64,000 nt of DNA from Plicaturopsis crispa FD-325 SS-3 (lineage: Eukaryota; Basidiomycota; Agaricomycetes; Amylocorticiales; Amylocorticiaceae): contig KN832554.1 in the NCBI GenBank assembly GCA_000827205.1, positions 3,493,815 through 3,557,814 on the forward strand, read 5' to 3'. The notes beneath the pieces were generated by a model, which worked only from the letters and a program-made list of their open reading frames with translations, did no database searches and was not told the origin of the DNA. Made by a program: the position numbers and the translations under genes. Positions 37,360 to 49,168 of the stretch are shown here, one piece after another. The first letter of the stretch is position 1. Each line of letters begins with the position of its first letter.

Positions 37360-37658
37360 TCCTTCTGTCCCGTATATCTCCCATCTATATCTTGACTGCG
37401 GGCGACGGAATGTTCATCTATCTAATGTCTACTATATTTCCATGTTGTTTCTCACATATAGCCCGAGTTTGAAAATTGAGAGACGTGAGCAAACATAGCA
37501 AACACATGATCACGTATGGAAGTGCATACACGCGCCGCGCGAAGCATCGCGTAGTATCGTTCCACTTCGTGTAGATTTTTTCATATCCTTCTGGTTCCCT
37601 GCGCTGGCTACTGTCGAGTCAATATCCTGAGGGTAGCCTTGTCGCTAACCTCTGTGCC
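37360..37658. other. Spacer between NOP58 and ERG27
   Basis: Short intergenic region on the plus strand with no supported frame; promoter of the ERG27-like gene is expected here. Confidence 0.5.
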
Positions 37659-39067
37659 ATGTCTGCGTCGCGCCCCATAGTGATTGTGACCGGAGCTAAT
37701 GGGTACGTCGACATTTCCCCACTTCACAACTATGAGAACTAAACGTGTCCAGCGGCGTAGGTTTCGCGGTTTGCCACCGCCTCCTCATCCAACTCACACG
37801 GAGGGATCCCCCAGACGCGCACCACTGCTTCAACAGTGACGAGTACGGAGAGAACGACGTGCCGTATGAAGGCTTGACTCTGATCATGGCCTGTCGGAGC
37901 ACCGTGCGCGCGGAAGCGGCTCGCACAAAGCTATACGCGCTGTTGGACAAGGAAATCGACAGGTTGAGGCGGCAGCCCGACTACGATGGATACGCGGACA
38001 GTTTCCGCCCAAATGTCGCGATCGAGGTCCACTACCTTGATCTCGGGATCATGCACACCGTCTTCCAATTTGCAGACGCGATAAAAGCAAAGTGCGTTCC
38101 CCCCTCATTATATGCGTGCACTGCGACCCAATGCCTAACGCGAGCAGGTATCCATACGTGTCCCACATGGTGTTCAACGCTGGCCTCGCGAGTTTCTCGG
38201 GAATTGACTGGCTAGCAGCAATTAAGCAGATTGCCATGACACCTATAACGGCGGTCACCACCCCGAATTTCCACTTGCAACATGCGGGTGAGATGAGTGT
38301 CGACGGGCTCGGGTGGGTCTGGCAATGCAACCTTTTCGGCCACTATGCTCTTGTAAGTGTTGTTCAAGCCTTCGATTCGCTGCATTTCAAACCGCATTTT
38401 GTAGTTCCGTGCTCTCGATGAGCTGCTTCGACGCGCACCTCCCAACATCGGTGCACGCGTTATATGGACGACCTCCCTAGACGCACAGCCGGGCTTTTAC
38501 GAGCTCGACGACTGGCAGCTCATTAAGACACACCATTCATATGGCGGGTCTAAATACCAGATGGACCTAATTGCAACCCATCTCGACCGGTTAGCACTAA
38601 AATCGTCGGGACCGACTGTGCGGCACATTCTCTCGGAACCGGGGACAGTGACGACGAACATCCAGAAAGCGCTCATTGGCGACTTCCTTGACTGGGTAAA
38701 GGAGGCCATATTCTATCTTGTAAGCCTTACATGTCTCTTCATTCTCTTATCACGCTGATACGATCGTCGTGGTCAGGTTAGATGGCTGGGCTCTCCACAT
38801 CATACGGTTACACCCTATAAATCCGCCATCGCAGTTGTCCACCTCTGCCTCATTTCCCTCGCCTTCGTTCCCTCCCCCTTCAACCCTTCGAATTCTATAC
38901 CCCGCCCGATTCGATTTAGCTCTCAGGCTATTGGCCTACTCGGTGTAGAGAGAGTTGGCACCACGGAAGTGAAGGAGTGGGAGGCAAACGAGGAGGAAGG
39001 CGCACGCCTGCTTCAGAAGTGCGACGCACTGTACGAGGCCTTCCGAGAGAAAGAAGCGGGACCATAG
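37659..39067 (+). CDS. ERG27: 3-keto-steroid reductase (ERG27)
   Basis: Short-chain dehydrogenase that reduces the C3 ketone during C4 demethylation in ergosterol synthesis, acting at the ER with ERG25 and ERG26. Start MSASRPIVIVTGANG joined by an intron to GVGFAVCHRLLIQL gives the TGANGGVG NADPH-binding motif. Typical ERG27 blocks follow: ACRSTVRAEAARTKL, SHMVFNAGLASFSGIDW, WQCNLFGHYALFRAL, VIWTTSLDA and SYGGSKYQMD (YxxxK: the active-site Tyr and Lys, with the Ser before it in TTS). A membrane-like segment FLDWVKEAIFYLVRW and the late block PHHTVTPYKSAIAVVHL match fungal ERG27. It ends EAFREKEAGP. Five exons. Its 3' end meets CTU1 about 120 bp away. Confidence 0.93.
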
Positions 39068-39187
39068 CTGACTCTCACTATTTACTTACTTGCCTACACG
39101 TTGACCGTTTGGTTGTGCGTAACGAGGACCTACTAATAATACATAGGTGTTGGATATAAAGCTACAACGGGGTACTTATAGTACATG

Positions 39188-40586
39188 TCACGACGGCGTC
39201 TCCACTGCGACAGCCACGGCTGGATCCGGGCCCAAACCTGGCTTGTAGAACGGTATGGTGCGCAGACCCTCGGGAGGAGGCCCCGTCGCGTCTAAGCGTT
39301 TGCGTACGCGATCAGTCTGGATGAAGATTCTTATGAGCAAACAGGCCAAAAAGAGATAAGATATTGGAGGACGCACGATGACAGATCCAGCCATTCCCCG
39401 CTCGAGCCCTTCGAGCAGTGTACACGCTTTGCAAAGCGCGTTGCTGGACATGTACCCGCACCGTTCGCACGTTTCTGTGTATGCTGTCAATACAGGTTGT
39501 GCAGGAGAGCACAATATTGCACTTACGCTGAACCTTCTGCGTCGCCTTCACCTCCTCCCGCACCTCGAACGCCTCGCCCGAGTGAATAATGTCGATGATC
39601 GCACTGGGCCTTGCGGCCTCTAGGTCCTTCAGGAACGCACGCGCATGACCACGATATGCGTCGGGCGAATATATACACTCCGTCGAGAAATAGTCAAGTT
39701 TTTTGAAGTACGCGTACCTGTGCTTTCTCGGTCAGCGGGATGAGTGGAAATACACCGTGGCGAAAGACGTACATGACGATTTCCTTCTCATACGCGTATT
39801 TGAACGGTTTGGAACGCTTGATCGTGTCCTCGCCCTCAGTGCAGATCATCGTACACCGTCCGAGCCTCGCGATATCTCCGCGCATTACTATGCCTCAGGT
39901 AAACATCTGATGCATTCGCTCGGATTGGACTGGATACGCACTATTCATGAGGACCGTCTCCGCGATATCGTCTGCATTGTGCCCAGTGACGATATGATCG
40001 ACGCCGAGCATGGCGGCACCTCTGTCAAGGGCCTGCCGCCGGAAGACACCGCAGAATGTGCAGTTATTCTTCTTTCCGATCTGGGCTACAATGGCGTCCA
40101 TTGTCCAGCCGTATAGTTCGTCGTAGGATAAGATTTTGAGAGGCATGTCGTATTGCTCTTGATTCCGTTTGACCGTCTGGGGCAGTACAGATGAGTATAC
40201 AAGGGGCAGACGATGCGTGTTGTGCGATACCTCCAACGAATCGTCCCGGTAGCCAGTAATGCCCTCATCTATAGACAAGAGGAAAAGGTCCAGCTGGTAA
40301 TTGTACCGCTCGTTCAAAACCTTCATGACATGCGCCAATACCGTCGAGTCTTGGTAACAGTTAGTTGATGTCACCGTTTCCTATGAAAATGACATGCACC
40401 TTTCCCCCCAGATGCGCCAATCGCAACCCTATCCCCGGGCTTGAACAGGCGTGCCTCTGTTATCGTGTTGTGCACTTCCGTCTCAAAGACGTAGAAAAAG
40501 CAATCTTTGCAGATCTGTTGGCCAGTCTTGGGCCGCTTGAGCATTGCTCGCGATTTGGCGCATAGTGCGCAGGTCTTTGGAGCCAT
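39188..40586 (-). CDS. CTU1: Cytoplasmic tRNA 2-thiolation protein 1 (CTU1/NCS6)
   Basis: Catalytic adenylating enzyme that, with CTU2/NCS2 and the URM1 sulfur relay, makes 2-thiouridine at wobble position 34 of Lys, Glu and Gln tRNAs. The N-terminus [20 protein letters not shown] carries a zinc pair of cysteines, followed by [17 protein letters not shown]. The PP-loop is [20 protein letters not shown] across an intron, then [20 protein letters not shown] and the conserved [38 protein letters not shown]. The C-terminus has another zinc cluster, [20 protein letters not shown], and ends [11 protein letters not shown]. About eight exons. It is divergent from the next gene (231 bp). Confidence 0.94.
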
Positions 40587-40817
40587 TTCTCCTGATTTGC
40601 TGAGCTATAAGTTATGTGCAAAGTGTCATCCGTACAGAGAGGTATAGAATCAGCACAGGACAGAAATTCACGAAAACCATAGGAGTCGACTCGACAGGGA
40701 CGCGTGCACGGAAGCAATAATTTCCGAGTCGGATACTGCTCAGTGCTCCGCATCGCGCTTTGCTCTGTACTCTCACCTTGTGCACGTCGCACCTTCGACA
40801 AGACCTGCTAGTCTGCC

Positions 40818-41986
40818 ATGAGTTTTACTAACATCAATGTGAGCCAGTGCCTGGACTAGTGTTTACATCTTTTTGCTCACAAAAAACGCGTCGCAGGACC
40901 CAGCAGGCGTGAAAGCATTGCTGGACACCCTACGGTCATCACAGGCGTGGTCGCAGGTCGCTGGAACTTCTGAAAATGATGCTACCCCATTTTCCGAGAT
41001 GGCGTCCAATAGCGACGAGTTGAAACCCGTGGCATCGACCTCCACATTGACGGTGCACGGTGAGATCGTTCAACCAGGGTCGGGTGCAGGCTTGACTTCG
41101 CGTGTCAATCCACAACCACCTGCACCGTCTACTTCATCCTCTTCTGTCGCGTCTCTGCTATCGCAGTTGCAGACATCCCACAGTCTCGCCTATCATCCCG
41201 ACGGGCATAGGCGGGACGCCCCATTCCCATCCTATACACCACCCCAATCCCTTGATGACGCTCACGTGCCTCCGACGGGTGCAAGCCCTGAGTCTCATCG
41301 GCCAGCGACACACCGGACGCTGAGTGAACTGCGTTCGTACACATTCCAACAAGCGTTACCGCGACTGTCTCAATTGTCCGAGAATCCGGACTTCGTTGCG
41401 TCATTGACCCAAGTGAGTGTTCAGTATCTTTGCTCTTCTTCTTACTAGAACCCTCGAAGATGAAACAAGAGCAAGGCGACGTAGAACGCCAATTATGGGA
41501 GGAAAGGCTTGCTATCAGGAAAAAGTATGACGACAAAGTTGATATCGCCAAGAAAAAGTGAGTTTCTCGCGTTCCTCGTGTGCACAATCGTGACATTTAT
41601 GCAAGTATTGACTATACTAGAGCGAGTATGATAGGTGCAGGACTGTCCAAACATGAAGCCGACGTGTGTCAGCCTGTTTCACCGCGTGTCACTCGGTTGG
41701 TTATACTTCTTCCAACAGATGATGTCCTCAGCCTTCCGGAAAGAGCTCCAAAAGTTCGACGCAGAACGAGTGCTTCCTGCTTGGGATGGTCTTGTATCGA
41801 AGCAACAAACCGCCCTGGAGAATCTAGGCGTACCTACGATGTTTAACACCGGGCTGGATACTGATAAAGAGGTGTGTTGTGCTGCAACATCCGGTGCAGG
41901 GTTGGATGCTAAACGCCATATGATATGTCAATCAGCGACAACATCGAGTGGCTCAGGTTCTTGAAAGTATAGCAGGAGACGTCTGA
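40818..41986 (+). CDS. Unrecognised conserved-looking coiled-coil protein
   Basis: Spliced product begins MSFTNIN, then DPAGVKALLDTLRSSQAWSQ, and a disordered Ser/Pro-rich middle (QPPAPSTSSSSVASLLSQLQ). The C-terminal half is helical and looks conserved: LSQLSENPDFVASLTQMKQE, QLWEERLAIRKKYDDKV, GLSKHEADMMSSAFRKELQK, then FDAERVLPAWDGLVSKQQTA and NLGVPTMFNTG, ending VAQVLESIAGDV. I cannot name the family. The strong heptad pattern and conserved Trp/Pro residues suggest a scaffold or adaptor. Six exons with good short introns. It shares its promoter region with CTU1, so co-expression is possible but not shown. Confidence 0.75.
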
Positions 41987-42671
41987 TCGCTATGCGCCAC
42001 CTCGCTTTGTAGCGTTCTTTCGGTTGGTGATCTTCTCGTCCAATCTGCGTGATGTAATGTTTATCTTAATCGTTTGACTTATAGCCTCGGCGTCCGTACG
42101 CTCGTATACACCTGCTGACATCTTCCTCACTGGAGCCCAGTGCAGGCGTGAGTGCTTGTATGTTATAGCCGGAGCTGAAGATCTCCCCCAGTATCTCCCC
42201 CAGAATGCGCGCATACAATTTCAAAAGCGGACCGGTATCTGAGACATCTCGCAGGTGCCTGAAACGGCGGCGTTTGCGGTTTGCGCTTCTTTCATTATCG
42301 TAGTATGGTCTGCATTTCTCTCTAGGTTGACCGACGAAGCGTTCATACAATGCGAATATCTGGTCTCGCCTGGATAATGCCTGTCTCCTGCTTGCGTTGT
42401 GCCAAATATTAACGAGCATTGCTTTGTGTAGTGAAGCAGGATGTTGACAGTGACGATGAGCGGAGCGGAGGTAATATGAACGGGTTCATTTTATTGTCTG
42501 ATCACGGCGACGTTCGCGACTTCGGCCGCGCGCGGCTGCCCTTCGCTTGCCACATACCAGGGCAACATATTTTAACTACAATTTTTTTGAGGTTCTGTTG
42601 CTCTTGCCTACCCCCCACACTCTTTAAAACCGTCTGAGACCCTTCTCACCTTGCGGCCTGCGTGTCTCACA
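41987..42671. other. Spacer with an unsupported minus-strand frame
   Basis: A 117-codon minus-strand frame at 42066-42419 (starting MLVNIWHNASRRQALSRR) has no known motif and is Arg-rich. I see no supporting signals and do not call it. The region most likely holds the promoter of the hydrolase gene that follows. Confidence 0.5.
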
Positions 42672-44605
42672 ATGCCTTTCGTCGATGTGCCCTCTAAGGA
42701 TGATTTTGCGTCTATCTGGTATACCACCAACTCACGAAATGGCAACGTCGGTAGCTTCGACGCGACGAAGCCAACTGTCGTCCTTCTGCACCCACCCACG
42801 CTCGAATCGTCGTGGATGCGCAACATGTTTGAGGATGACCGGCTCGCGAGCGATTTTAATTTAATCGCGTTCGATTACCGCGTCTCTGGAAAGTCGCGAG
42901 CGCGTCCGACGGGGCTGCATGATGGCTGGGTCGACGCCGCAGACCTGGCCTTTGCGTATCATGTTCGTTGAGTGTGCCGTGCACAATAGGATGGTCTCGC
43001 TGACTTGAGTGGTGCTCGCAGGCTTTGCATTTACCTCCTGCACATATTCTGGGTGTCGAGAGCACGGCTACGAATTGTGCCCTCCGTTTGGCGATCTTGT
43101 GAGTGCACCACGCGTGTTTCGTCTGGTCCGTCTGCCCTGACGATGCCTGATCAGATTTCCGGAGTTGTGCCTAAGCCTCACACTCTGTAGCGTACCTCCG
43201 CCCACCGAGTGGGTCCCAGTCCTTCATTGCCATGCAACACCGCTAACCGGGGACGATACAGATTAAACACGGTGCAGCATGGTTACGACGAGTCTTTACA
43301 GTCGTGGTCTTATGCCGAAGACCTCGATTCACTAGAGCATGCCGCAATGGAATCTGCGAGGAGAATGGTTGGCCCAGGAGATTATGACATAGATTTGCTA
43401 GACGACGTGAGCTTTCGGCCACGCATCATCGTGTTCTGGCGGTATTAATCTTCTTTTTTTTGTAGATAATCACATATTATGTGGTAAAGGAGCCTCCTTG
43501 TCGGCGGCTCCGGACGGTCGAAATTGTCAACGTGCTTGCAAACGTATGCCTTATACCCTTCGCTCATAGATTACCACCCTTACGAGTTACACTGCAGCGA
43601 ACACCCATCAAGCCGGCGGATCTTGCGAGAATTACGCAGCCAGTCCTCATAGTTCAGGCGAGTTCTTATCACCCTTGTGGGTATGCCGCCGACTCCCTGC
43701 TAAGATTTGCGTCGACTTATAGGCAGAGAACAACCCCGCGTTCCCTTTAAAATACGCTCAGAGCTTAGCGTCACAGCTCAAGAATGCAAAAAACGGCGCC
43801 GTGGTATTCCCTATCCGAAGTGTGTTCTTAGCATTTCTATTGCCTGTCGAACGCCACTCACTTCTTTGCAAGGCACACATGGGAGTCTTTGCGTATTGCC
43901 CAGTAACGCCTCCTTGGTGAACAATGTCTTCGTAAGGTTCTTGGCTCGGTTGCCCCGAGCACATTCGCGGCTTCAGCCACCGCAGCATCCCACCGACGTA
44001 CGGATGAAGATGGCCTTGGAACTACTGGCGACAATATCTGGTGACGCCTCTATCGCTACTCGAGATCCATGGTCGCCGTTATCGTTTTCGTGTGTCACGC
44101 CGGAGGTGAAAAAGCACCAGGAGGAGGTCCTGGAGCTTTACGCGAAAGACTTGCATAAGGCCTTCTATCCCCTGGGACCGGATGGGCGGCCACTCCGCAA
44201 GTACGTGCTGAACTTATCCCCTCACCACCAATAGAGTTGACGTTCTGGCTCTAGATATTCCGAAAAGCAAAACGACCATTGGTTCTCAGGTGGAAAAGAT
44301 GGCATATCGTATGCAGGTAAGCATTCTGTCCTCGATCGTGGCCATCGAAATGACGCTCACGCAAGGCACTAGAATCCGACCTCGTCACCTCCCAGCAGCA
44401 GGATGAAACAGAGGCTGAGGAGCCCGAAATATCGAATCCACGGACACCTCTGTCGTCCTCCGAGCCGATATCCCAGGAGGCCGCGCACGAAGCGCGCCTA
44501 CGCCGGACGACTTTCAATCCCAACACTGTCGACAAGCTCGTCGTCAAGGGCAGCATGAGCAAGGTCATATCCAGCATGCCCATGCACCAGCGCCTACGGT
44601 TGTAA
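42672..44605 (+). CDS. Alpha/beta hydrolase-fold protein
   Basis: The spliced N-terminus MPFVDVPSKDDFASIWYTTN leads to TVVLLHPPTLESSWMRNMF and LIAFDYRVSGKSRARPTGLH, the early strands of an alpha/beta hydrolase with the oxyanion region in HPPTLES. The nucleophile-elbow position reads HILGVESTATNCALRLAILF, where the usual GxSxG is replaced by VESTA, so activity is uncertain. Later exons give NTVQHGYDESLQSWSYAEDL, LARITQPVLIVQ and HGSLCVLPSNASLVNNVFVR. A fungal-specific C-terminal part follows (HKAFYPLGPDGRPLRKYSEK, DHWFSGGKDGISYAESDLVT) and ends SSMPMHQRLRL. About nine exons. I chose the 3' splice site that keeps ESDLVTSQQQ in frame. Function and substrate unknown. Its 3' end faces UXS1. Confidence 0.78.
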
Positions 44606-44945
44606 GATGTATTTTTTGCATCGCTATTTATCCCCGTGCACACAGTGTGCTACCTTCTAAAGGTTTTCATAGAGGTATATAACTTACCGTTACCTAGTTG
44701 TCCACCAACTTCATGCTTCACTTATTGTTATACTGATTCGCCACATACATATCCACCATTTACTACGAGGAGCACATTCATTACCAGGGATATAATTGTA
44801 CAGAGATTCGTCTAGATACTGCGGGACAGATGTAATCTCATTCTATCGATACCCACCACACGTTCAGAGTCACGATGTCACCACTCGATACCCTATAAGC
44901 AAGAATTGAAAGAAATGTCTCGAGCACGACACTAGTTCTGTCCGT
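44606..44945. other. Convergent 3' region
   Basis: AT-rich non-coding spacer between the stops of the hydrolase and UXS1; no coding signal. Confidence 0.5.
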
Positions 44946-46732
44946 CTATATGCTGCCCTCCGCCATTTTGGCCTTGTAGTAACGTACCATCTCCTCGAGC
45001 CCCATCCGAACGGACCACCGAGGCTGCCAGTCGAGGGTCTCCTTCGCGCGCGTCGTGTCCGGGCGGCGCATCTGCGGGTCGTCGATGGGCATGGGCTTGT
45101 AGACGATCTCCACGCGCCGAGCAGGCTTCACGCCGTCCTCTTCTTGCACCTTCTCGACAATCTCGCGCACAAGGATCGCAAATTCGCCGATGGTGAACTC
45201 GTCGCCGTTGCCAATGTTCACGGGACGCGACTCGGGCGAGTTCATGAGTGTGATGAGCCCGTCGACGAGGTCGTGCACGTATTGGAAGGACCGCGTCTGT
45301 TTGCCGTCGCCGTAGACGGTCATGTCCTCGCCACGTAGGGCTTGGACGATGAAGTTGGAGACCACTCGGCCATCGTAGGGGTTCACTACAAATGCGTGTT
45401 AGTCACGGCTCGTAGAAAGGCAAAATCATGCTTACTGCGGGGTCCTGCATACGACAAACCATTAGACGATGTGTATGTGTACTATGTTGAGGGGTGAAAG
45501 CTTACCGTAGGTGTTGAAAATACGAGCGACACGGACCTCGACACCGTCTTGCCTTTGGAATCCATATGTCAAAGTCTCAGCGACTCGCTTGCCTTCATCA
45601 TAGCAAGCACGAGGTCCAATGGGATTGACATGTCCCCAGCTACAAGGAAGTCAGCATCAGCATCACTTCGACTCAGTGGCGTTGAGGAAAATCACTAGTC
45701 TTCGGGTTGAGGGTGAACTTCGGGGTCGCCATAAACCTCTAACATGGGTAACAGTCAGCCTTGTGGCGAGGTCATATGTGAGGGTAAAGAGTCGTACCGG
45801 ATGTACTGCTGATCAGGAATCTGGCCTTTGTGCGCTTGGCAAGCCCGAGCATATTAAGGGTACCCATAAACGAGGTCTTGATAGTCTTGACCGCATTGAA
45901 CTGGTAGTGAGGAGGTGACGCGGGACAGGCAAGGTGGTAAATCTCTGCATGAAGTGTTCAGTAAGTAAGCCGATGTTCCGGGAATAAGATATGTACGCAC
46001 GGTCGCATTCAATCATGATGGGCTCGATCACATCGTGCCTAACCATTTCGAAATTAGGATGGCCGACCCAATGCCCGATAGTCGTTTTAGAGCCGGTGAA
46101 GAAGTTGTCCAGAACGGTGACTTCGTGACCGAGCAGCATCAGTCGGTCGACCAGATGGGATCCAACAAAGCCAGCGCCTCCAGTAACCACAATACGCTTA
46201 CGCGCCGAAGGCGGAAGAAGCTTGACGGGAGGGAAGCGAGAGAGAGTAGTGTACGAGATGGATTGGGAGTCGGGGTGATATATGGACTTGGATTGATATT
46301 GTGAGCCCTGGGTGAATCTTGCGTGCTCCGCCTCTTCCTTGGCATCCAGCTCCGTCACCTGGTTCTCGTTGGCGGTGACCACGTAGTGCGAACGGAGGTA
46401 GAGGGATCGTAGGACATCGATGGGGACCTCGCTGTTGAAGCCGAAGCGGAGAAATCCTACGGACGTGATTTCGTCGCCATTTTTGTCTAGTGTGCGGATC
46501 TGGTATGAAGGACAAGGTATATAAGTCAAGCGCCTTGTGGGGTTCAGCATGGTAGGACTGAGCGGCTGAGGAGGCGCCCTCTTGCTGGATATTGGACTCG
46601 CAGCGGCGGCGGATAGGTACGCATCCGCATCGCGTCTGCACTGGAAACTGGACTCACCGCTTCAACTTTTGTAGACATCTTGTCGATGCGTTGCAAGTCG
46701 ATGTCAGAGGTAGAAAGTAAGGACGAGGCCAT
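44946..46732 (-). CDS. UXS1: UDP-glucuronate decarboxylase (UDP-xylose synthase)
   Basis: Converts UDP-glucuronate to UDP-xylose, the donor for xylosylation of cell-wall and capsule glycans. The NAD-binding motif [19 protein letters not shown] is followed by [20 protein letters not shown] and HDVIEP; then [27 protein letters not shown] (YxxxK) and [20 protein letters not shown], all hallmarks of UXS. The C-terminus ([53 protein letters not shown]) is complete. The N-terminus [17 protein letters not shown] lacks an obvious membrane anchor, fitting a cytosolic form. About nine exons. The start lies 210 bp from the divergent bystin gene. Confidence 0.93.
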
Positions 46733-46942
46733 CTGGAAAATTTACTTATAGCTCGGGGAACCGAAAGATTCTGCGCGGTGCACCGAGACCGCTCAAGCAG
46801 CGCACATTGATCCCTGCCATTCTTAGTTTTTCCTCCTTCCGGCTTCGCTTCCGATTCGTCGATCGAGGTCGACAAATCTTTGCAGAATCTAAAATCAATC
46901 TGTTTCATCTCATTATCTACACAAGTTATACCTTTCGTCGAC

Positions 46943-48692
46943 ATGCCTCGAGCAAATAAACCGTCAGGGAAGACGCGACACGACCCGCTGCATGTGCAGC
47001 TCGACGACGATGCAGTCGAAGCAAAATATGGCAGAGTTTCTCAGCCCGGAAAGCGCAAAAAATCAAAGAAGGGTACCACCGACGAGGAGGATGGGGGCGA
47101 GGCGAGCATAAGTGTTTTCGAGACTAGGAAAATACCCTAACGCTATGCTGGCAGGTCATAGACCCAAAGATGTCCAAGCGGATATTTGAGCTTGCACGAG
47201 AACAGCAGGAGGAGTTGGAAGAGCCAGAAGAGGATGAGAGTACTGGTGTCTTCACCGAGGCACGCGCCGTAAATCAGGTCTTGGAAGACGACGATGAAGA
47301 CGAGGGTGACCTTGTATATGACCCCGATGCCGACGAGGATGTTGAGGAAGTACTGGTCAGTATCGGTGCATTCATTGTGATTCCTGTATGAAACTGAAGG
47401 CGGCGACCGCAGGAAATCGATGCGGACGACATGGAAGCTCTGGATCACCTGCTTCCCTCGAATGCGGGAGAACGAAAAACGTTGGCCGACATCATATTTG
47501 CAAAACTCGAAAATGGCGAAGCAGACAAGACGGCTGTCATAAAGAAATCGCATCAGGGTCAGTATACCGACCTACGACTCATGCGTAGATCCACGTCTTA
47601 CGGTGCAATTCCTCGTAGATCGGGATAAACCAGATCCTGCACTTGGTCTCGATCCTAAAGTCGTAGAGGCATACACCAAGTGCGTTTGACGCTTTAGTGC
47701 ATATGCATGTGCCATGCGGTTGCTGATACCCCTCTCTACAGACTTGGTCATTGGTTAACAAAATACAAATCGGGTCCCCTTCCCAAAATCTTCAAAGTCA
47801 TCCCTTCCCTTCCGGCATGGGCACGTATACTAGCCCTCACGCGTCCCGAAAACTGGTCGCCGCACGCATGCCTTGCGGCTACGCGCATATTCATATCGAA
47901 TATGAAACCCGCACAGGCGCAATTATTCCTGGAAGTCGTGCTTCTCGACGCCATACGCGAGGATATCCACGAAAACAAGAAACTCAACCCCCATTACTAT
48001 GAGGCGTTGAAGAGGGCACTCTATAAGCCCAGCGCAGTCTTCAAAGGCATCGTCTTTCCCATGTTAGAGGTGCGTCGCTCTCTCTATATATATTGAACAC
48101 AATCACTGATGTTCACCGATACGTTCACTAGTCGGGGTGCACTCTCAAGGAATCGGCAATCGTAGCTTCTATCCTCGCCAAGAAGACTGTTCCCGTCCTC
48201 CATGCCTCCGCCGCCATCCTCCGGATAGCTAATATGGAATATACAGGTGTGTACTGTCATGGTCCCCGTTGAATATGTTCCTCAAGCCATATTCAGGTCC
48301 GAACTCGTTGTTCCTGCGGGTACTGATCGACAAGAAGCTCGAACTGCCGTACAAAGTTGTCGATGCTCTTGTCTTCCACTTCATCCGTCTATCCAATACC
48401 TACAAGGCACGCGGCCGGGGAGACACCGAGAAGCTACCTGTCCTCTGGCATCAGAGTCTCCTCGTATTCTGCCAACGGTATGTCCCCGCCCGCCCCTTGA
48501 TCCCCCATTTGCGCTTATACGGGGACTAGATATGCGAGCGACTTGACGCCCGAGCAGAAAGACGCCCTTCTCGATGTCATCCGCGTCAATCCGCACCCGA
48601 CTATCGGTCCTGAGGTGCGCAGGGAGCTGGTGAACTCGGTGGTGAGGGGCCAGCCGAGGCCAGCGGCCGACACGGATGTGATCATGTCTTGA
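46943..48692 (+). CDS. ENP1: Bystin (ENP1), 40S ribosome biogenesis factor
   Basis: Nuclear protein of pre-40S particles, required for 20S pre-rRNA processing and export. It begins [20 protein letters not shown] and runs through [20 protein letters not shown], an acidic stretch and [20 protein letters not shown]. The bystin domain follows: [100 protein letters not shown] and [20 protein letters not shown]. End: [14 protein letters not shown]. Around seven introns. Complete, with all conserved blocks. It shares a short promoter region with UXS1. Confidence 0.95.
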
Positions 48693-49168
48693 GACGACCC
48701 GCTAAACACCAGGCTGCTCAAAATCTATTTCTTTGCGGATCATGTGATATGCGTCCGACATCTCGTCCGTTTGAAGTTCTGGTCAGTGGTCAGTGGTTTT
48801 CGCAGACTATTCCTGCATTACGGGCCGGTGGTGTCCCCTTCCATCTTCGACGCCGATAGACGGCGAACGAAGTCAATGCTACCGTCTCTATTTTGCTATC
48901 ACACAGCGCGCCGAAGTACGAGCAAATATCCACCTGAGTTTCTCCGGGGCAGGATTCGCGGCACCTGACTGTATCTCTGACCTTTTATCGGTGCGTCTTT
49001 CTTTCTGTTATCCTATTCGTTACTGCTAGCTCTAGAAGACCATACGAGCTCGACCCTTCGCGCGTTATACCTCGTGCCCTCCCGCCCATGTTGCAGGGGG
49101 GAGGGGCAAGAAGACACATTCAGCCTATAAAAAGCGTAGCTCTACGACAAACGTGCTGCAATCCCAGC
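48693..49168. other. Promoter spacer of the GH79 gene
   Basis: Only short unsupported frames. The last 50 bp contain the TATA box listed separately. Confidence 0.5.
49126..49133 (+). promoter_or_regulatory. TATA box of the GH79 gene
   Basis: TATAAAAA stands 43 bp before the start codon at 49169, a strong consensus box, as expected for an inducible secreted enzyme. Confidence 0.7.

Noticed and set aside
42066-42419. 117-codon minus-strand frame
   Set aside because: Arg-rich, no motif, no promoter signals beyond chance.
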